The translations under genes were made by a program, and so were the position numbers. The notes below the pieces were generated by a model that was given only the letters and a program-made list of their open reading frames with translations, ran no database searches and was not told the DNA's origin. A stretch of DNA of 54,593 nucleotides from Sedimenticola sp. Its GTDB lineage: Bacteria; Pseudomonadota; Gammaproteobacteria; Chromatiales; Chromatiaceae. Shown piece by piece: positions 35,102-43,668 of this stretch. The number at the start of each line of letters is the position of its first letter. Position 1 is the stretch's first letter. Where the stretch lies: the NCBI GenBank assembly GCA_011051655.1, contig DRKS01000075.1, positions 1 to 54,593 of the forward strand, written 5' to 3'.

Positions 35102-36856
35102 ATGAAGAAACCTTATCAGGCCTTGTTGTCCATACTGTTTTTTTTCCTTTTGGCGGGATTTCTGACCGGGGTGCAGGCCGCCCCAAAGGCAAAGTCCGTT
35201 GATCAGGATCCCGGCGTGCTCTCTATCCGGCTGCAACGGTCGCTGCTCGGATACGACGTGAATATGCTGGAGAAGCACGTCATCGACTTCTATTTTTCGC
35301 CCGTGCACGCCATGTCGGTATACCGGGAGTTGTTGCAATGGGCCGGGGCCAATCCCAAGGAAAAGGCGGTGCGGGATGATGTTGTCGCCATGGTGCGTGA
35401 AGGCATGGTGGCGGTAATACGTGATTCCGGGGCCGGACTGGCGCTGCCCGGCTGGGATGGTCCGGGGCAGCCGATCAGCATGGCCTACGCCTTGAGCCTG
35501 CCGCGCTATGCCCAAAAACCTGATTTCAACAACCCGGCAACGCTGAAATGGAGACGCAGCGACGGGGATAAAAGGGTGGTGACCCCGGGTTCCATCGGCC
35601 AGTCCATGGCGGCAAAGGCGCTGTTGATTCGTATCGACCGGTCTGAAGCGGGGAAGAGGAACGCCCCTCTCTTTCTGGCCTCCGTCCTCCAGGAGCTGGA
35701 GATATTGAGCAGCAGGCTGTTTCTGAAAGACCGCCTGGGGCCCGTCGCCAAGGGAGGCCATGTGCCGGAAATCATGGAGCCGGACGGCAAGGGGGGCTGG
35801 AAGGTCCTGGATCCGGCAAGCCGCCTGCCTTCACAGGCGTTCCTGTTGCAGGGGCTTTCACATCTCTACGGCTTGCTTTCAGCGAACGGCGTTATCAAGC
35901 CATTGCTTGGCGGCGGCAAGGTGCGGGGCAGAGAGTTGAAAGACTGGCTTGGGCTGACGCGCCGCACGCTGGATACGGTCTACGCATCCCTGATAGAGCG
36001 CCATTTTGATCCGGCTTCCGGCAGCTTTGCGAGTCACTACCAGCATGACAAAGGTCCAGGCGACCGCATTATGCTGGAGGATGCGAGTTACGTCGTCGGC
36101 GCCCTGGATGCGTTGCTCCACGTGTTGCCCGATAAGGATCCGCTGCACAAATCCGCACGCAGGCATCTCCTTTCGCAGGCCGGGTATATCAGGAAAATGC
36201 TGGGTTCGGGCAAACCCATTCCGCGGGGTTTCCTGCTGAAAAACGGGGCCCGCTTACGCAGCCTGATGCGGGATTTTTCCTATCCCGTCGCCGCCATGTC
36301 GGTGATGCTCACGGCGGAGGAAACCGCGGGTGACGGCAGTTACCGCGAAGTTGCGGCGAGGCTGTATGAATCTGAACACCCCGTTTTCTGGTCCAGGGAG
36401 AATGGTATCTATCGCGCGGCGGCGGGCGTAAAGGTATCGGCCTATGACGGCCTCTTCTTCAGCTCCGTTATGAGATGGTTGCGCCATATGGATCTGGTGT
36501 TTCCGGACAAAGACGATTTTGCCAAGCGCAGCCGTGATTTTATCCAGGTGGTATTGAAGGATGGGGGACTGCTCCAGAGCGAAGGTCCCGGCACGGGTGA
36601 GCCGAGATCGCTGGAGGATTTCATTCAAAAGGAGATCCCGGCCCTTGTGGAGAGGCTGGCGAAAACCGATGCCACGGAGCATGCCGCCCCTATTGACAAA
36701 TTTGTCAAGGATGCGGCCGATCAGGATAAGGACGGTGTTCCCGGATGCCGCTTTGGCGGCGGCGCCTATGGGGCTGCTCCGGTTATCATTATGCAGATCG
36801 GCGTGAACACATCATTTGCCTCGACGCCAGGCGGCCGCCCGGCATATGGTTTCTGA
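35102..36856 (+). CDS. Large secreted protein of unknown function
   Basis: 584 residues from ATG 35102, with a signal peptide (ALLSILFFFLLAGFLTGVQA). The rest is a helix-rich soluble protein with no CXXCH motif and only a single cysteine, near the C-terminus (DGVPGCRFGG). Repeated helical pairs with aromatic residues (e.g. GSFASHYQHD, MLEDASYVVGALDALL, FSYPVAAMSVMLTAEE) recall an alpha/alpha toroid, but I cannot assign a family. A DQDKDGVPG segment might bind calcium. It follows the DUF2155 gene by 35 bp and precedes a monohaem cytochrome, so it likely serves the EET island. Confidence 0.75.
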   Translation: MKKPYQALLSILFFFLLAGFLTGVQAAPKAKSVDQDPGVLSIRLQRSLLGYDVNMLEKHVIDFYFSPVHAMSVYRELLQWAGANPKEKAVRDDVVAMVREGMVAVIRDSGAGLALPGWDGPGQPISMAYALSLPRYAQKPDFNNPATLKWRRSDGDKRVVTPGSIGQSMAAKALLIRIDRSEAGKRNAPLFLASVLQELEILSSRLFLKDRLGPVAKGGHVPEIMEPDGKGGWKVLDPASRLPSQAFLLQGLSHLYGLLSANGVIKPLLGGGKVRGRELKDWLGLTRRTLDTVYASLIERHFDPASGSFASHYQHDKGPGDRIMLEDASYVVGALDALLHVLPDKDPLHKSARRHLLSQAGYIRKMLGSGKPIPRGFLLKNGARLRSLMRDFSYPVAAMSVMLTAEETAGDGSYREVAARLYESEHPVFWSRENGIYRAAAGVKVSAYDGLFFSSVMRWLRHMDLVFPDKDDFAKRSRDFIQVVLKDGGLLQSEGPGTGEPRSLEDFIQKEIPALVERLAKTDATEHAAPIDKFVKDAADQDKDGVPGCRFGGGAYGAAPVIIMQIGVNTSFASTPGGRPAYGF

Positions 36857-36911
36857 AACATTGATAGATGCTTCAGCCGGGTGGATAAACCCACTCGGCA
36901 GGGGGGATAAA

Positions 36912-37349
36912 ATGAAACGATGGTTATTGCTTGTTATGGCGGCATATCCTTTGGTGTGGAGCGGTCTTGCCGTGTCCAGCAGTGAGTTCGGCGATCCCGC
37001 CCGGGGCCGGGCGTTTTATTCTCAGCGCTGCGTCATGTGCCATGGATCGGACGGCCGCGGGCAAAATGGCATGGCCCCGAACTTTTTTGAAGAGTGGCAC
37101 CGGCTGACCAAAACGGATGAGGAACTGGCGGAGAACATCCGCAACGACTTCCGCACCCCGGAAAGATTCTACACCGCCGGCAGTTGTCCTCCCCATCGTT
37201 TCAATGATGAGGATATGGAGGATCTTCTGGCCTATCTGCGCCGGCTGACGGAGAACCGGCCGTCTGACTCTTTTGGATTCGACCGGCGGAATGATCTGGG
37301 CCGGCCGGATGATTTCGGCCGACCGGATGATTTCGGCCGTCCCTTCTGA
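36912..37349 (+). CDS. Monohaem class I cytochrome c with repeat tail
   Basis: 145 residues from ATG 36912 (AGGGGGG upstream; earlier in-frame Met codons lack this). Signal peptide, then a class I cytochrome domain with a single CVMCH near residue 42 and a likely distal ligand in the C-terminal half; its closing helix reads DMEDLLAYLRRL. The tail is unusual: two and a half copies of GRPDDF (DLGRPDDFGRPDDFGRPF), mirrored by an 18-bp tandem repeat in the DNA. It could be a small electron shuttle. Confidence 0.85.
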   Translation: MKRWLLLVMAAYPLVWSGLAVSSSEFGDPARGRAFYSQRCVMCHGSDGRGQNGMAPNFFEEWHRLTKTDEELAENIRNDFRTPERFYTAGSCPPHRFNDEDMEDLLAYLRRLTENRPSDSFGFDRRNDLGRPDDFGRPDDFGRPF

Positions 37350-37378
37350 TGTAGTCTCCCCTCACCGCAACAAGGGCC

Positions 37379-38845
37379 GTGGAAAATATCAAGTCTGCGT
37401 TGCCCGAGTGGCTCGCCAAGCGCTGGGAACCCATAGTCACCCTGGCGCTTGGCGTTTATTTTATCGCCCGGCTGTTCTATTTCGCCATGGGCATCGTTCC
37501 GGATCTGCCGCCGGATGAACACACCCATGTAGGACTCATCCGGCTCTACGCCGCCGCAAGTCCGCTGTTTATCACTGATACGCCGGCGTCGTTTCAGTTT
37601 GGTTTGGTCTCGTCCGTCCCCTACCTCTATCACTACCTCATGGGGGCGGCGAGTGCGCTCACGGGCAACGACAGCTATCTGACCCTGCGTCTGTTCAATA
37701 TTCCGTTGGCCTTCTTGTTCCTGGTGGTTGCATACCGTCTTGCGCGTGAAGTCACGGCTAATCCGCTCGCCCGCATCTTGTTCTTTGTCATGCTCACCAA
37801 CACCCTCATGTCCAGTTTTTTATGGGCCTCGGTCAACTATGACAATCTGGTCAATCTTCTGGCGCTGTTATCGGTTTATTTTCTGGTGCGGCTGCTCTCT
37901 AGGGGCGCCACGACTTCATGCCTGTTGTTTCTGATCTGCATGGGGTTGGGGGCCCTGACCAAGGCCTCCTTTCTGCCTCTGGCGCTTCTGCTGATCCTGG
38001 TCTGGTTGACCGCGCGCAACAGGCTGTTGAAATCTGATTTCATATCACTCAGACAGCAAGTCATGGCAGGCAACAAACCCGTGATCGCCCTGCTGGTCCT
38101 GCTCGCCGGCTGCCTGTCCGCAAACCTGCTTCTGTATGGGAACAACATCGTCCGTTATGGACAAATCAAACCGGGCTGCAGCCAGGTTCTGGACCTGAAG
38201 AGTTGCATGGCCAACCGCATCTTTGCGCGGGGCTGGGTGCTGTCTCAGTATCGGGACAATAAGATTACCTTTGAGCAGGCCTGGAATATGGCCGGCCGTA
38301 TCTGGCATGCCGGTGACAGAGAGGCCACGCGGGTCATGCTGCAGAATGAACGGATGTTCAGGCTGAAAAAACCGGAGACCCTGAACTTCTATGATTATCT
38401 GAATGTTGTGTGGAATCAGGAGTTGAAGCCATCCATCTTCGGCATACTGGCGCATCGCTCAATGCTGCGTTCATCAGCAGAGCTTACTGCATATAACCTT
38501 ATTTTATTGGCTGGAATTATTTTCTTTATCAGGAATATCCGATTCGACCAACGGGACAGGGCATGGGGGATATTTGCCTTTGTTTGCCTGGGGTATTTTA
38601 TGTTGCTCTTGGCCTTTCACCATTATCCCGGTTACCTGGTGACGCACAATGTCTCCCTGGGAACACAAGGGAGATACTTGTTTGTCGTTATTGCGCCGGC
38701 GTATCTCTTGCTGTCTGAATTTCTATTGCGCAAGCTCAAAAAATGGATGCAGGTCCTGGTGGTAATACTGGTGGGATTCGTATTTATCAACGGAGATTTC
38801 CCTTATTTCCTGGAACATGTGCCGGCGTCCTGGCGCACGCAGTGA
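37379..38845 (+). CDS. GT-C/DUF2142-like polytopic membrane protein
   Basis: 488 residues with about ten transmembrane helices. The first periplasmic loop holds PDLPPDEHTHVGL near residue 46, reminiscent of the acidic motif of DUF2142 and PMT-type GT-C glycosyltransferases that use polyprenyl-linked sugars. No TPR domain. The start is a GTG at 37379 with AAGGG close upstream. It may act on a surface or secreted product of the island, together with the other GT-C protein at 26917-28710. Substrate unknown. Confidence 0.65.
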   Translation: MENIKSALPEWLAKRWEPIVTLALGVYFIARLFYFAMGIVPDLPPDEHTHVGLIRLYAAASPLFITDTPASFQFGLVSSVPYLYHYLMGAASALTGNDSYLTLRLFNIPLAFLFLVVAYRLAREVTANPLARILFFVMLTNTLMSSFLWASVNYDNLVNLLALLSVYFLVRLLSRGATTSCLLFLICMGLGALTKASFLPLALLLILVWLTARNRLLKSDFISLRQQVMAGNKPVIALLVLLAGCLSANLLLYGNNIVRYGQIKPGCSQVLDLKSCMANRIFARGWVLSQYRDNKITFEQAWNMAGRIWHAGDREATRVMLQNERMFRLKKPETLNFYDYLNVVWNQELKPSIFGILAHRSMLRSSAELTAYNLILLAGIIFFIRNIRFDQRDRAWGIFAFVCLGYFMLLLAFHHYPGYLVTHNVSLGTQGRYLFVVIAPAYLLLSEFLLRKLKKWMQVLVVILVGFVFINGDFPYFLEHVPASWRTQ

Positions 38846-39345
38846 AACAGCCTCGCCGGCTGGTGGTGAGGCGGCGTGTGAATTGCCCTGATTTTTCAGC
38901 CTGTTTTTCCCAATATCACAGTAGAGACCCGATGGGTTTTGGCCGCCGGAACCGGGTATGGTGCCGGTTTGGAATAGTTGACTGCCCAGCTTGGTCATGA
39001 TAGAAGGATTGACGTGGATCAAAGGCTTGCTGTGCAAATAGTGTTGAGATCGGCACCGGTAGGAGTACATAGCCGGTTGGTTGATTGGGCTTGACCACAG
39101 GCCGATTGTTGGCCAGGGGCATGGATGGCCCGGTTATGTGCCTGATAATAATAGCAATTGATGCCCGTGGCGCGGCCCAAGGCGGTGAACATGGTTGAGG
39201 AGGAGGCCATGTTGGGCGGGAGTGCCGGTTATTGCAATGCTTTTTATTCGCCATCCTTCAGGAATGAATTCGATTTCAGCGGTATACATTGGGATTCAGG
39301 ATGCCGGGATTTAAGTTGGGCGAAACAATAACGAGAGGAAATACA
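38846..39345. other. Gene-free stretch, possibly degenerate
   Basis: About 500 bases without a supportable gene. Two minus-strand frames (38723-39070 and 39019-39210) read into each other with a frame shift and have fairly normal composition, so a decayed coding sequence or insertion remnant is possible. I recognise no domain. The triheme gene that follows has its own AGAGGAAA ribosome site. Confidence 0.4.
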
Positions 39346-39696
39346 ATGGTCCGTAAAAGCTTGTTAGTCATGTCGTTGGCATTGGTCTTTATCCTCGGCG
39401 GAGCCTCGAACGCTTTTGCCCGGGAATATGCCGACATCTATATGGATTCTACCCGCGACAGCATGGAAAAGGCTGATGTCAAAGCAGTACTGTTTCCTCA
39501 TTGGTTTCATCGCATTCGGTTCAAATGCAAGGTGTGCCATGAAGATATCTTCAAAATGAAAAGGGGGAGCAACAATATCTCTATGCGCCGGATCATGGAA
39601 GGTGAGGCCTGCGGCGTTTGCCATAATGGCCAGATTGCGTGGGAGGCCCTCTATTGCGAGCGCTGCCATTCTACAGAATTTGAGCCAAGGCAGTAG
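39346..39696 (+). CDS. Periplasmic trihaem c7-type cytochrome
   Basis: 116 residues from ATG 39346 (GAGAGGAAA upstream). Signal peptide ending NAFA. The c7-type triheme domain shows FPHWFHRIRFKCKVCHEDIF, EACGVCHNG and CERCH (three CXXCH) plus histidines suited for bis-His ligation. It is the smallest of three tandem paralogues (39346, 39709, 40591) that share the FPH...C..CH...M..I..G..CG.CH...C.RCH layout. These should shuttle electrons across the periplasm. Confidence 0.9.
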   Translation: MVRKSLLVMSLALVFILGGASNAFAREYADIYMDSTRDSMEKADVKAVLFPHWFHRIRFKCKVCHEDIFKMKRGSNNISMRRIMEGEACGVCHNGQIAWEALYCERCHSTEFEPRQ

Positions 39697-39708
39697 GAGG
39701 ATGACATA

Positions 39709-40572
39709 ATGAAAATAAACAAGACATGTACGGGGCTCTTTCCGATTGCTGTGCTGCTGCTTCCTCTGGCCCTTGTCAGTTGTAAAGCCGCAGACACCCA
39801 GGTTCAACCGCAGTCATCGACTGAAGCCGGGGCTTCCGCCACCGCCAAAAAGGCGCCGGCACCCAAAAAGGCCGCCGAGCCGAAGAAGCCGGCAACCACG
39901 GTAACGAAACTGGCGAAGGCACAGGTACAGCCGGACAAGGCGCCGGCGCCCGCAGCCGGTCCCGCGCCGGCGAAGGTTGCCGCCGCACCGCCACCGTCAC
40001 CACCGCCAAGCCCCAAAAAGCCCAAGGCGGCACCGAAAAAAGCCAAATCCCCCTATGGGCCGGATGATCCCCGGAGTTCGATCTATCTGAGTATCACCGG
40101 CAAAATGGCGGGCATGGGGGACCCGAATAAAGCGGTGTCGGATGCGTATCGCATCGGAATGGGCGAGCACCCTGAGGCCCTGGCCAGCGCGGCCCTGCCA
40201 AAGGACAAGTTTGGCCTGATCGACTGGATCGCCCTGGTGGATCAAAAAATCATCGATCCAAAAGAGTCGCTGAAGCCCGGGGCCCCGGTAATACCCCCGT
40301 TCGACATGAATGTTCTCATCCCGGCCAAAGGGGATTTCGTCAATGACGTACTTTTCCCTCATAAGGCCCATACCTATTGGCTCAAGTGCGAAAACTGCCA
40401 TACCGGCATTTTCATCATGGCCAAGGGCAAGAACAACATGACCATGCAGGGTATCACCAAGGGCAAGTGGTGTGGCAGGTGTCATGGCAAGGTTTCCTTC
40501 CCATTGACCGATTGCGCCCGCTGCCATAATTCACCCAAGAAAGGTTCGGGACAGGCCGTAACCAAGAAATAG
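39709..40572 (+). CDS. Trihaem c7-type lipoprotein with long flexible linker
   Basis: 287 residues. Lipobox LALVSC near residue 25, then about 90 residues of Ala/Pro/Lys-rich linker (e.g. PAPKKAAEPKKPATT), a middle domain (PKDKFGLIDWIALVDQ near 165) and a C-terminal triheme domain with CENCH, CGRCH and CARCH. AGGAGG precedes the ATG. The TonB-like linker could let a lipid-anchored haem domain reach across the periplasm. The middle domain is shared with the next gene's product (PKDRFGMVNWTKAVTD), not with the first paralogue. Confidence 0.88.
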   Translation: MKINKTCTGLFPIAVLLLPLALVSCKAADTQVQPQSSTEAGASATAKKAPAPKKAAEPKKPATTVTKLAKAQVQPDKAPAPAAGPAPAKVAAAPPPSPPPSPKKPKAAPKKAKSPYGPDDPRSSIYLSITGKMAGMGDPNKAVSDAYRIGMGEHPEALASAALPKDKFGLIDWIALVDQKIIDPKESLKPGAPVIPPFDMNVLIPAKGDFVNDVLFPHKAHTYWLKCENCHTGIFIMAKGKNNMTMQGITKGKWCGRCHGKVSFPLTDCARCHNSPKKGSGQAVTKK

Positions 40573-40590
40573 CTGTGAGAGTAGTACACC

Positions 40591-41268
40591 ATGCCCCTTG
40601 AAAGGTCTGGGGCCGCAAGAAAAGCGTTTTTCCTGGGACGCTTGGCATTCATAACACTGCTCTGTTGGCAGTCGCAGCAAACGTACGCGGAGGCGCCCGA
40701 AAATTCGGGCGCCTCCGCGCCTGTCTGCGCCAAGGAATTGAAGTCTCACTGTAATGCCACCCAGGAACAGATGCTGCGGGAGCTTCTGCGGGAACTCAAA
40801 ATCTTCAGCACCCCCGGCTATCTCAGTCCTTTTAAAGGAGAAGGCGGGATTATAGGGGATGCGCCCGCCCTCGAATTGTTGCCGAAGGACAGGTTCGGCA
40901 TGGTGAATTGGACAAAGGCCGTGACCGACGGCCTGATCCGGCCCAGGGACAACCTGGCGGGAGAGCCGGAGGAACCCTATGAAGGGTTTTATGACAACAT
41001 CATCCTGTTTCAGGCCAACGTCTTTCTAATGGCCGATGTGGCCTTCCCCCATGGCATGCATACCTATTGGATCAGCTGTGACAGTTGCCACCCCGAGCCC
41101 TTCAAGAAAAAAATAGGGAGCACCACCGGCATGAACATGAAGGGGATAGAGCAGGGAAAATGGTGCGGCAAATGCCATGGCAAGGTCTCTTTTCCCGCCA
41201 GCACCTACATGAACTGCCGACGCTGCCACTCGATTACCAAGGAATCGCTGAGCAAGGAGCCTTATTGA
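40591..41268 (+). CDS. Periplasmic trihaem c7-type cytochrome with middle domain
   Basis: 225 residues. N-terminal export signal (LAFITLLCWQSQQTYA), a short helical segment, the PKDRFG...W middle domain near residue 97, and the triheme domain with CDSCH, CGKCH and CRRCH at the C-terminus. Paralogue of the preceding lipoprotein but without lipobox-plus-linker. The DNA just after the signal peptide holds a perfect 16-bp inverted repeat. A terminator follows the stop. Confidence 0.88.
   Translation: MPLERSGAARKAFFLGRLAFITLLCWQSQQTYAEAPENSGASAPVCAKELKSHCNATQEQMLRELLRELKIFSTPGYLSPFKGEGGIIGDAPALELLPKDRFGMVNWTKAVTDGLIRPRDNLAGEPEEPYEGFYDNIILFQANVFLMADVAFPHGMHTYWISCDSCHPEPFKKKIGSTTGMNMKGIEQGKWCGKCHGKVSFPASTYMNCRRCHSITKESLSKEPY
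40686..40719 (+). repeat. Perfect 16-bp hairpin inside the triheme coding region
   Basis: Positions 40686-40701 and 40704-40719 are exact reverse complements with a two-base loop (arms begin cgcggaggcgcccgaa). It lies at the signal peptide/mature junction of the 40591 gene. Such a GC-rich stem could slow ribosomes or act as an attenuator. Confidence 0.85.
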
Positions 41269-41270
41269 AC

Positions 41271-41297
41271 GAAGGGCGCAAGAAGCGCCCTTCTGTC
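41271..41297 (+). terminator. Terminator-like hairpin ending the EET island
   Basis: Stem gaagggcgc / gcgcccttc with loop aagaa directly after the 41268 stop. The T run is poor (tgtct), so efficiency is uncertain. It lies between convergent genes and may serve both. Confidence 0.6.
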
Positions 41298-41314
41298 TCC
41301 CATGTATTGGCGGC

Positions 41315-42220
41315 CTATTTGAGGGGCATGGCGGTCCGCTCCCATTTGAAGTGGCCTTCGTCCCGGTTCCATGACCAGAATACCTTGGTCACCTTCCCGC
41401 CGATCCTTTCCTTCTCGATGAAGCCGAGGAGCCGGCTGTCGAATCCATAGGTGCGGTTGTCGGCGAGGACGAAATAGGCGCCGGTCGGAACCTGTTCCGG
41501 ACCGAAATGGCTGATTTCGTCATACATGGCGCCGGTCCTCGTCGGTTCCTCAAAAGAGGCATAGGGTTCGTCCAGCTTCTTGCCGTTGATGAAGACGCCC
41601 TTCTCATTGATCTCCGCGACATCTCCGGGCAGACCGATGATCCGGCCGATGAGCTGGCTGCTTTTCAGATTTGTCAGTGAATCCTTTTCCTCATCCCTGA
41701 ACTCGATCAGGGCAATATCCCCCCTTCCCGGGGAGGCCATTTTATTGACCAGGACGATATCGTGTCTCAGTATCGTCGGGCTCATGCCGGGGGAGGAGAT
41801 GAAATAGGCCCGGACAATATGCTTGCCGGCGATCTGATCCATGAGGGGGTTGACCGTAACGACGAGGGTCAGAAAGACCGCCGTATAGACCCAGCCCCGG
41901 TTGAACCACTGGAGGCGGTAGTCCTTGGGCTGTTTTCGGGCCAGGCGGTAGGCGTCAAGGGCGATGACGGCGACGCCGATAAAAGGGACCGCCAGAAAAA
42001 CGGCGCTGACCCTGCTGTCCACGAACATAAAGGCGACAGCGGCCAGCCAGGACAGAACGATAAGGGTTATATAGAGGACGACTCCCCGCACCAGATATCC
42101 GGCATAGTGATGTCCCAGCCCGGGGCATATGGACAGCAACAGCGCCGCCACGGGTATGCGCGGGCTGACAGCCCCTTCTTCGTCACTTGCTTGTGCCTCG
42201 TTTGTCAAATCTATACTCAC
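41315..42220 (-). CDS. Signal-peptidase-I-like protein lacking the catalytic dyad
   Basis: 301 residues: an N-terminal domain with about four transmembrane helices, then an S26-type domain from ~residue 135. The family blocks are visible: FISSPGMSPTILRHD, GRGDIALIEF, LIGRIIGLPGD and LADNRTYGFDSRLLGF. In E. coli Lep the nucleophile Ser90 precedes the Met of SGSMxPT and Lys145 is in YIKRxVGLPGD. Here the aligned residues are Gly in both (PGMSPT and LIGRIIG). The protein is thus probably not an active peptidase of the usual kind, or uses other residues. The extra N-terminal membrane domain is also atypical. It converges on the triheme operon. Confidence 0.75.
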   Translation of the reverse strand: MSIDLTNEAQASDEEGAVSPRIPVAALLLSICPGLGHHYAGYLVRGVVLYITLIVLSWLAAVAFMFVDSRVSAVFLAVPFIGVAVIALDAYRLARKQPKDYRLQWFNRGWVYTAVFLTLVVTVNPLMDQIAGKHIVRAYFISSPGMSPTILRHDIVLVNKMASPGRGDIALIEFRDEEKDSLTNLKSSQLIGRIIGLPGDVAEINEKGVFINGKKLDEPYASFEEPTRTGAMYDEISHFGPEQVPTGAYFVLADNRTYGFDSRLLGFIEKERIGGKVTKVFWSWNRDEGHFKWERTAMPLK

Positions 42221-42693
42221 TGTTTGTTACCTTTGCTCAAGTTGTGTCTTATCTGTTCGGGGCCAGAGTCATGGCGGTCCGGACATTCCGTCGCCGGCCG
42301 GGGTTGCATGGCAAATACCCGTCTCCGGATGCGGTTATTCAGGCGCGCATAATGGTCGACCTGTGCGCCGATGTCCAGACCTTGTCCCAAAATCCGTGAT
42401 TGATTGTGGATACAAAGTGCAAGATATTGGTTTCACAGTGCTTTAAAAAAACCTGGCTTCACCCATAGGTTAAGCAGGCATTTTTTTGAAGTGCCGTGGA
42501 ATCAAGAGCTTGTGCCATGTGCCATAGTCAATCGCGGATCTCGGGTTGTCCTCTGATGGGGAAATATGGGGCATAATCGGTTATCATTAGGGCCTCTTTC
42601 CCGGCGGCGCGCTTGCGTTTGCGGCCGGACCATATTCATGAATCGCTGTTTCCGTCCGCTCATGCCCCCCATAGAAACCCCGCGAGAGACCTG
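42221..42693. other. Intergenic region
   Basis: About 470 bases between the divergent signal-peptidase-like and yhcC genes. Presumably promoters for both; I found no clear boxes, palindromes or small genes. Confidence 0.45.
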
Positions 42694-43665
42694 ATGGCGC
42701 TGCCGGATTACGTCAATACCTTTGGCCAGGATCTGCTGCGCCGTTATGGCCGGCGGGTGCACAAGCTGGCCATCAACGCCGGCTTCACCTGTCCCAACCG
42801 GGACGGCAGCAAGGGGCGGGGGGGCTGCAGCTTCTGCAACAACGCCTCCTTCAACCCCAATGCGCGCGAGGCGCCATCGGTGGCGGAGCAGATCGAGGCC
42901 GGCCGCAGGGTGATTGCGCGGCGGACGGGGGCGAAGCGCTTCATCGCCTACTTTCAGGCCTATACCAATACCTACGCCGATGTCGAGTATCTGGCCCGGC
43001 TGTATGACGAGGCGGTGGCGGAACCGGACGTGGTGGGGCTTTCAGTGGGCACCCGTCCCGACTGTGTGCCGGATCAGGTGCTCGATCTGCTGGCCGATTA
43101 TCAGGCCAGGGGCTATGAGGTCTGGCTGGAGCTCGGCCTCCAGTCGGCCTTCGACGCCTCCCTGGACCGGGTAAACCGCGGCCACGGCTTCGGTGAATAC
43201 CGCCAGGCGGTGCGCGCCGCCAGGCTGCGCGGCCTGGCGGTCTGCACCCATTTGATCATCGGCCTGCCCGGAGAGGAGCGCTGGCATGCCCTGGAGAGCC
43301 TGGAGCGGGTGCTGGAACTGGGGGTCGATGGGCTCAAGCTGCACCCCCTGCACGTGGTGAAAGGGACCCTGCTGGCCAACCAGTGGCGCGACGGCGAGTA
43401 CCAGACCCTGGGGTTCGGGGACTATCTCGCCATCGCCGCCGACATGATCGAGCGCACACCCCGGGATGTGGTCTACCACCGGGTCACCGGCACCTGCTCC
43501 CCGGATATCCTGCTGGCGCCCGGCTGGTGCGCCAAAAAGTGGGCGGTGCTGAACGGCATCGAAAATGAGCTGCGGGCCCGGCGGAGCGCCCAGGGTGCGT
43601 TAACCTCTTGCCGTCGGGGCGACAACCCCGTAACCTTGCAACCTTTTTCTCAGAATTGCGTGTGA
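42694..43665 (+). CDS. yhcC: YhcC-family radical SAM protein
   Basis: 323 residues from ATG 42694; the start matches the family N-terminus (YVNTFGQDLLRRYG). The [4Fe-4S] cluster cysteines are in TCPNRDGSKGRGGCSFCNN near residues 32-46, i.e. the C-x-C-x2-C arrangement of the TIGR01212 family. GLSVGTRPDC near 117 and THLIIGLPGE near 190 are typical too. The E. coli homologue's substrate is not firmly established. The stop lies three bases before ubiU, so the genes are co-transcribed. Confidence 0.9.
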   Translation: MALPDYVNTFGQDLLRRYGRRVHKLAINAGFTCPNRDGSKGRGGCSFCNNASFNPNAREAPSVAEQIEAGRRVIARRTGAKRFIAYFQAYTNTYADVEYLARLYDEAVAEPDVVGLSVGTRPDCVPDQVLDLLADYQARGYEVWLELGLQSAFDASLDRVNRGHGFGEYRQAVRAARLRGLAVCTHLIIGLPGEERWHALESLERVLELGVDGLKLHPLHVVKGTLLANQWRDGEYQTLGFGDYLAIAADMIERTPRDVVYHRVTGTCSPDILLAPGWCAKKWAVLNGIENELRARRSAQGALTSCRRGDNPVTLQPFSQNCV

Positions 43666-43668
43666 ACT

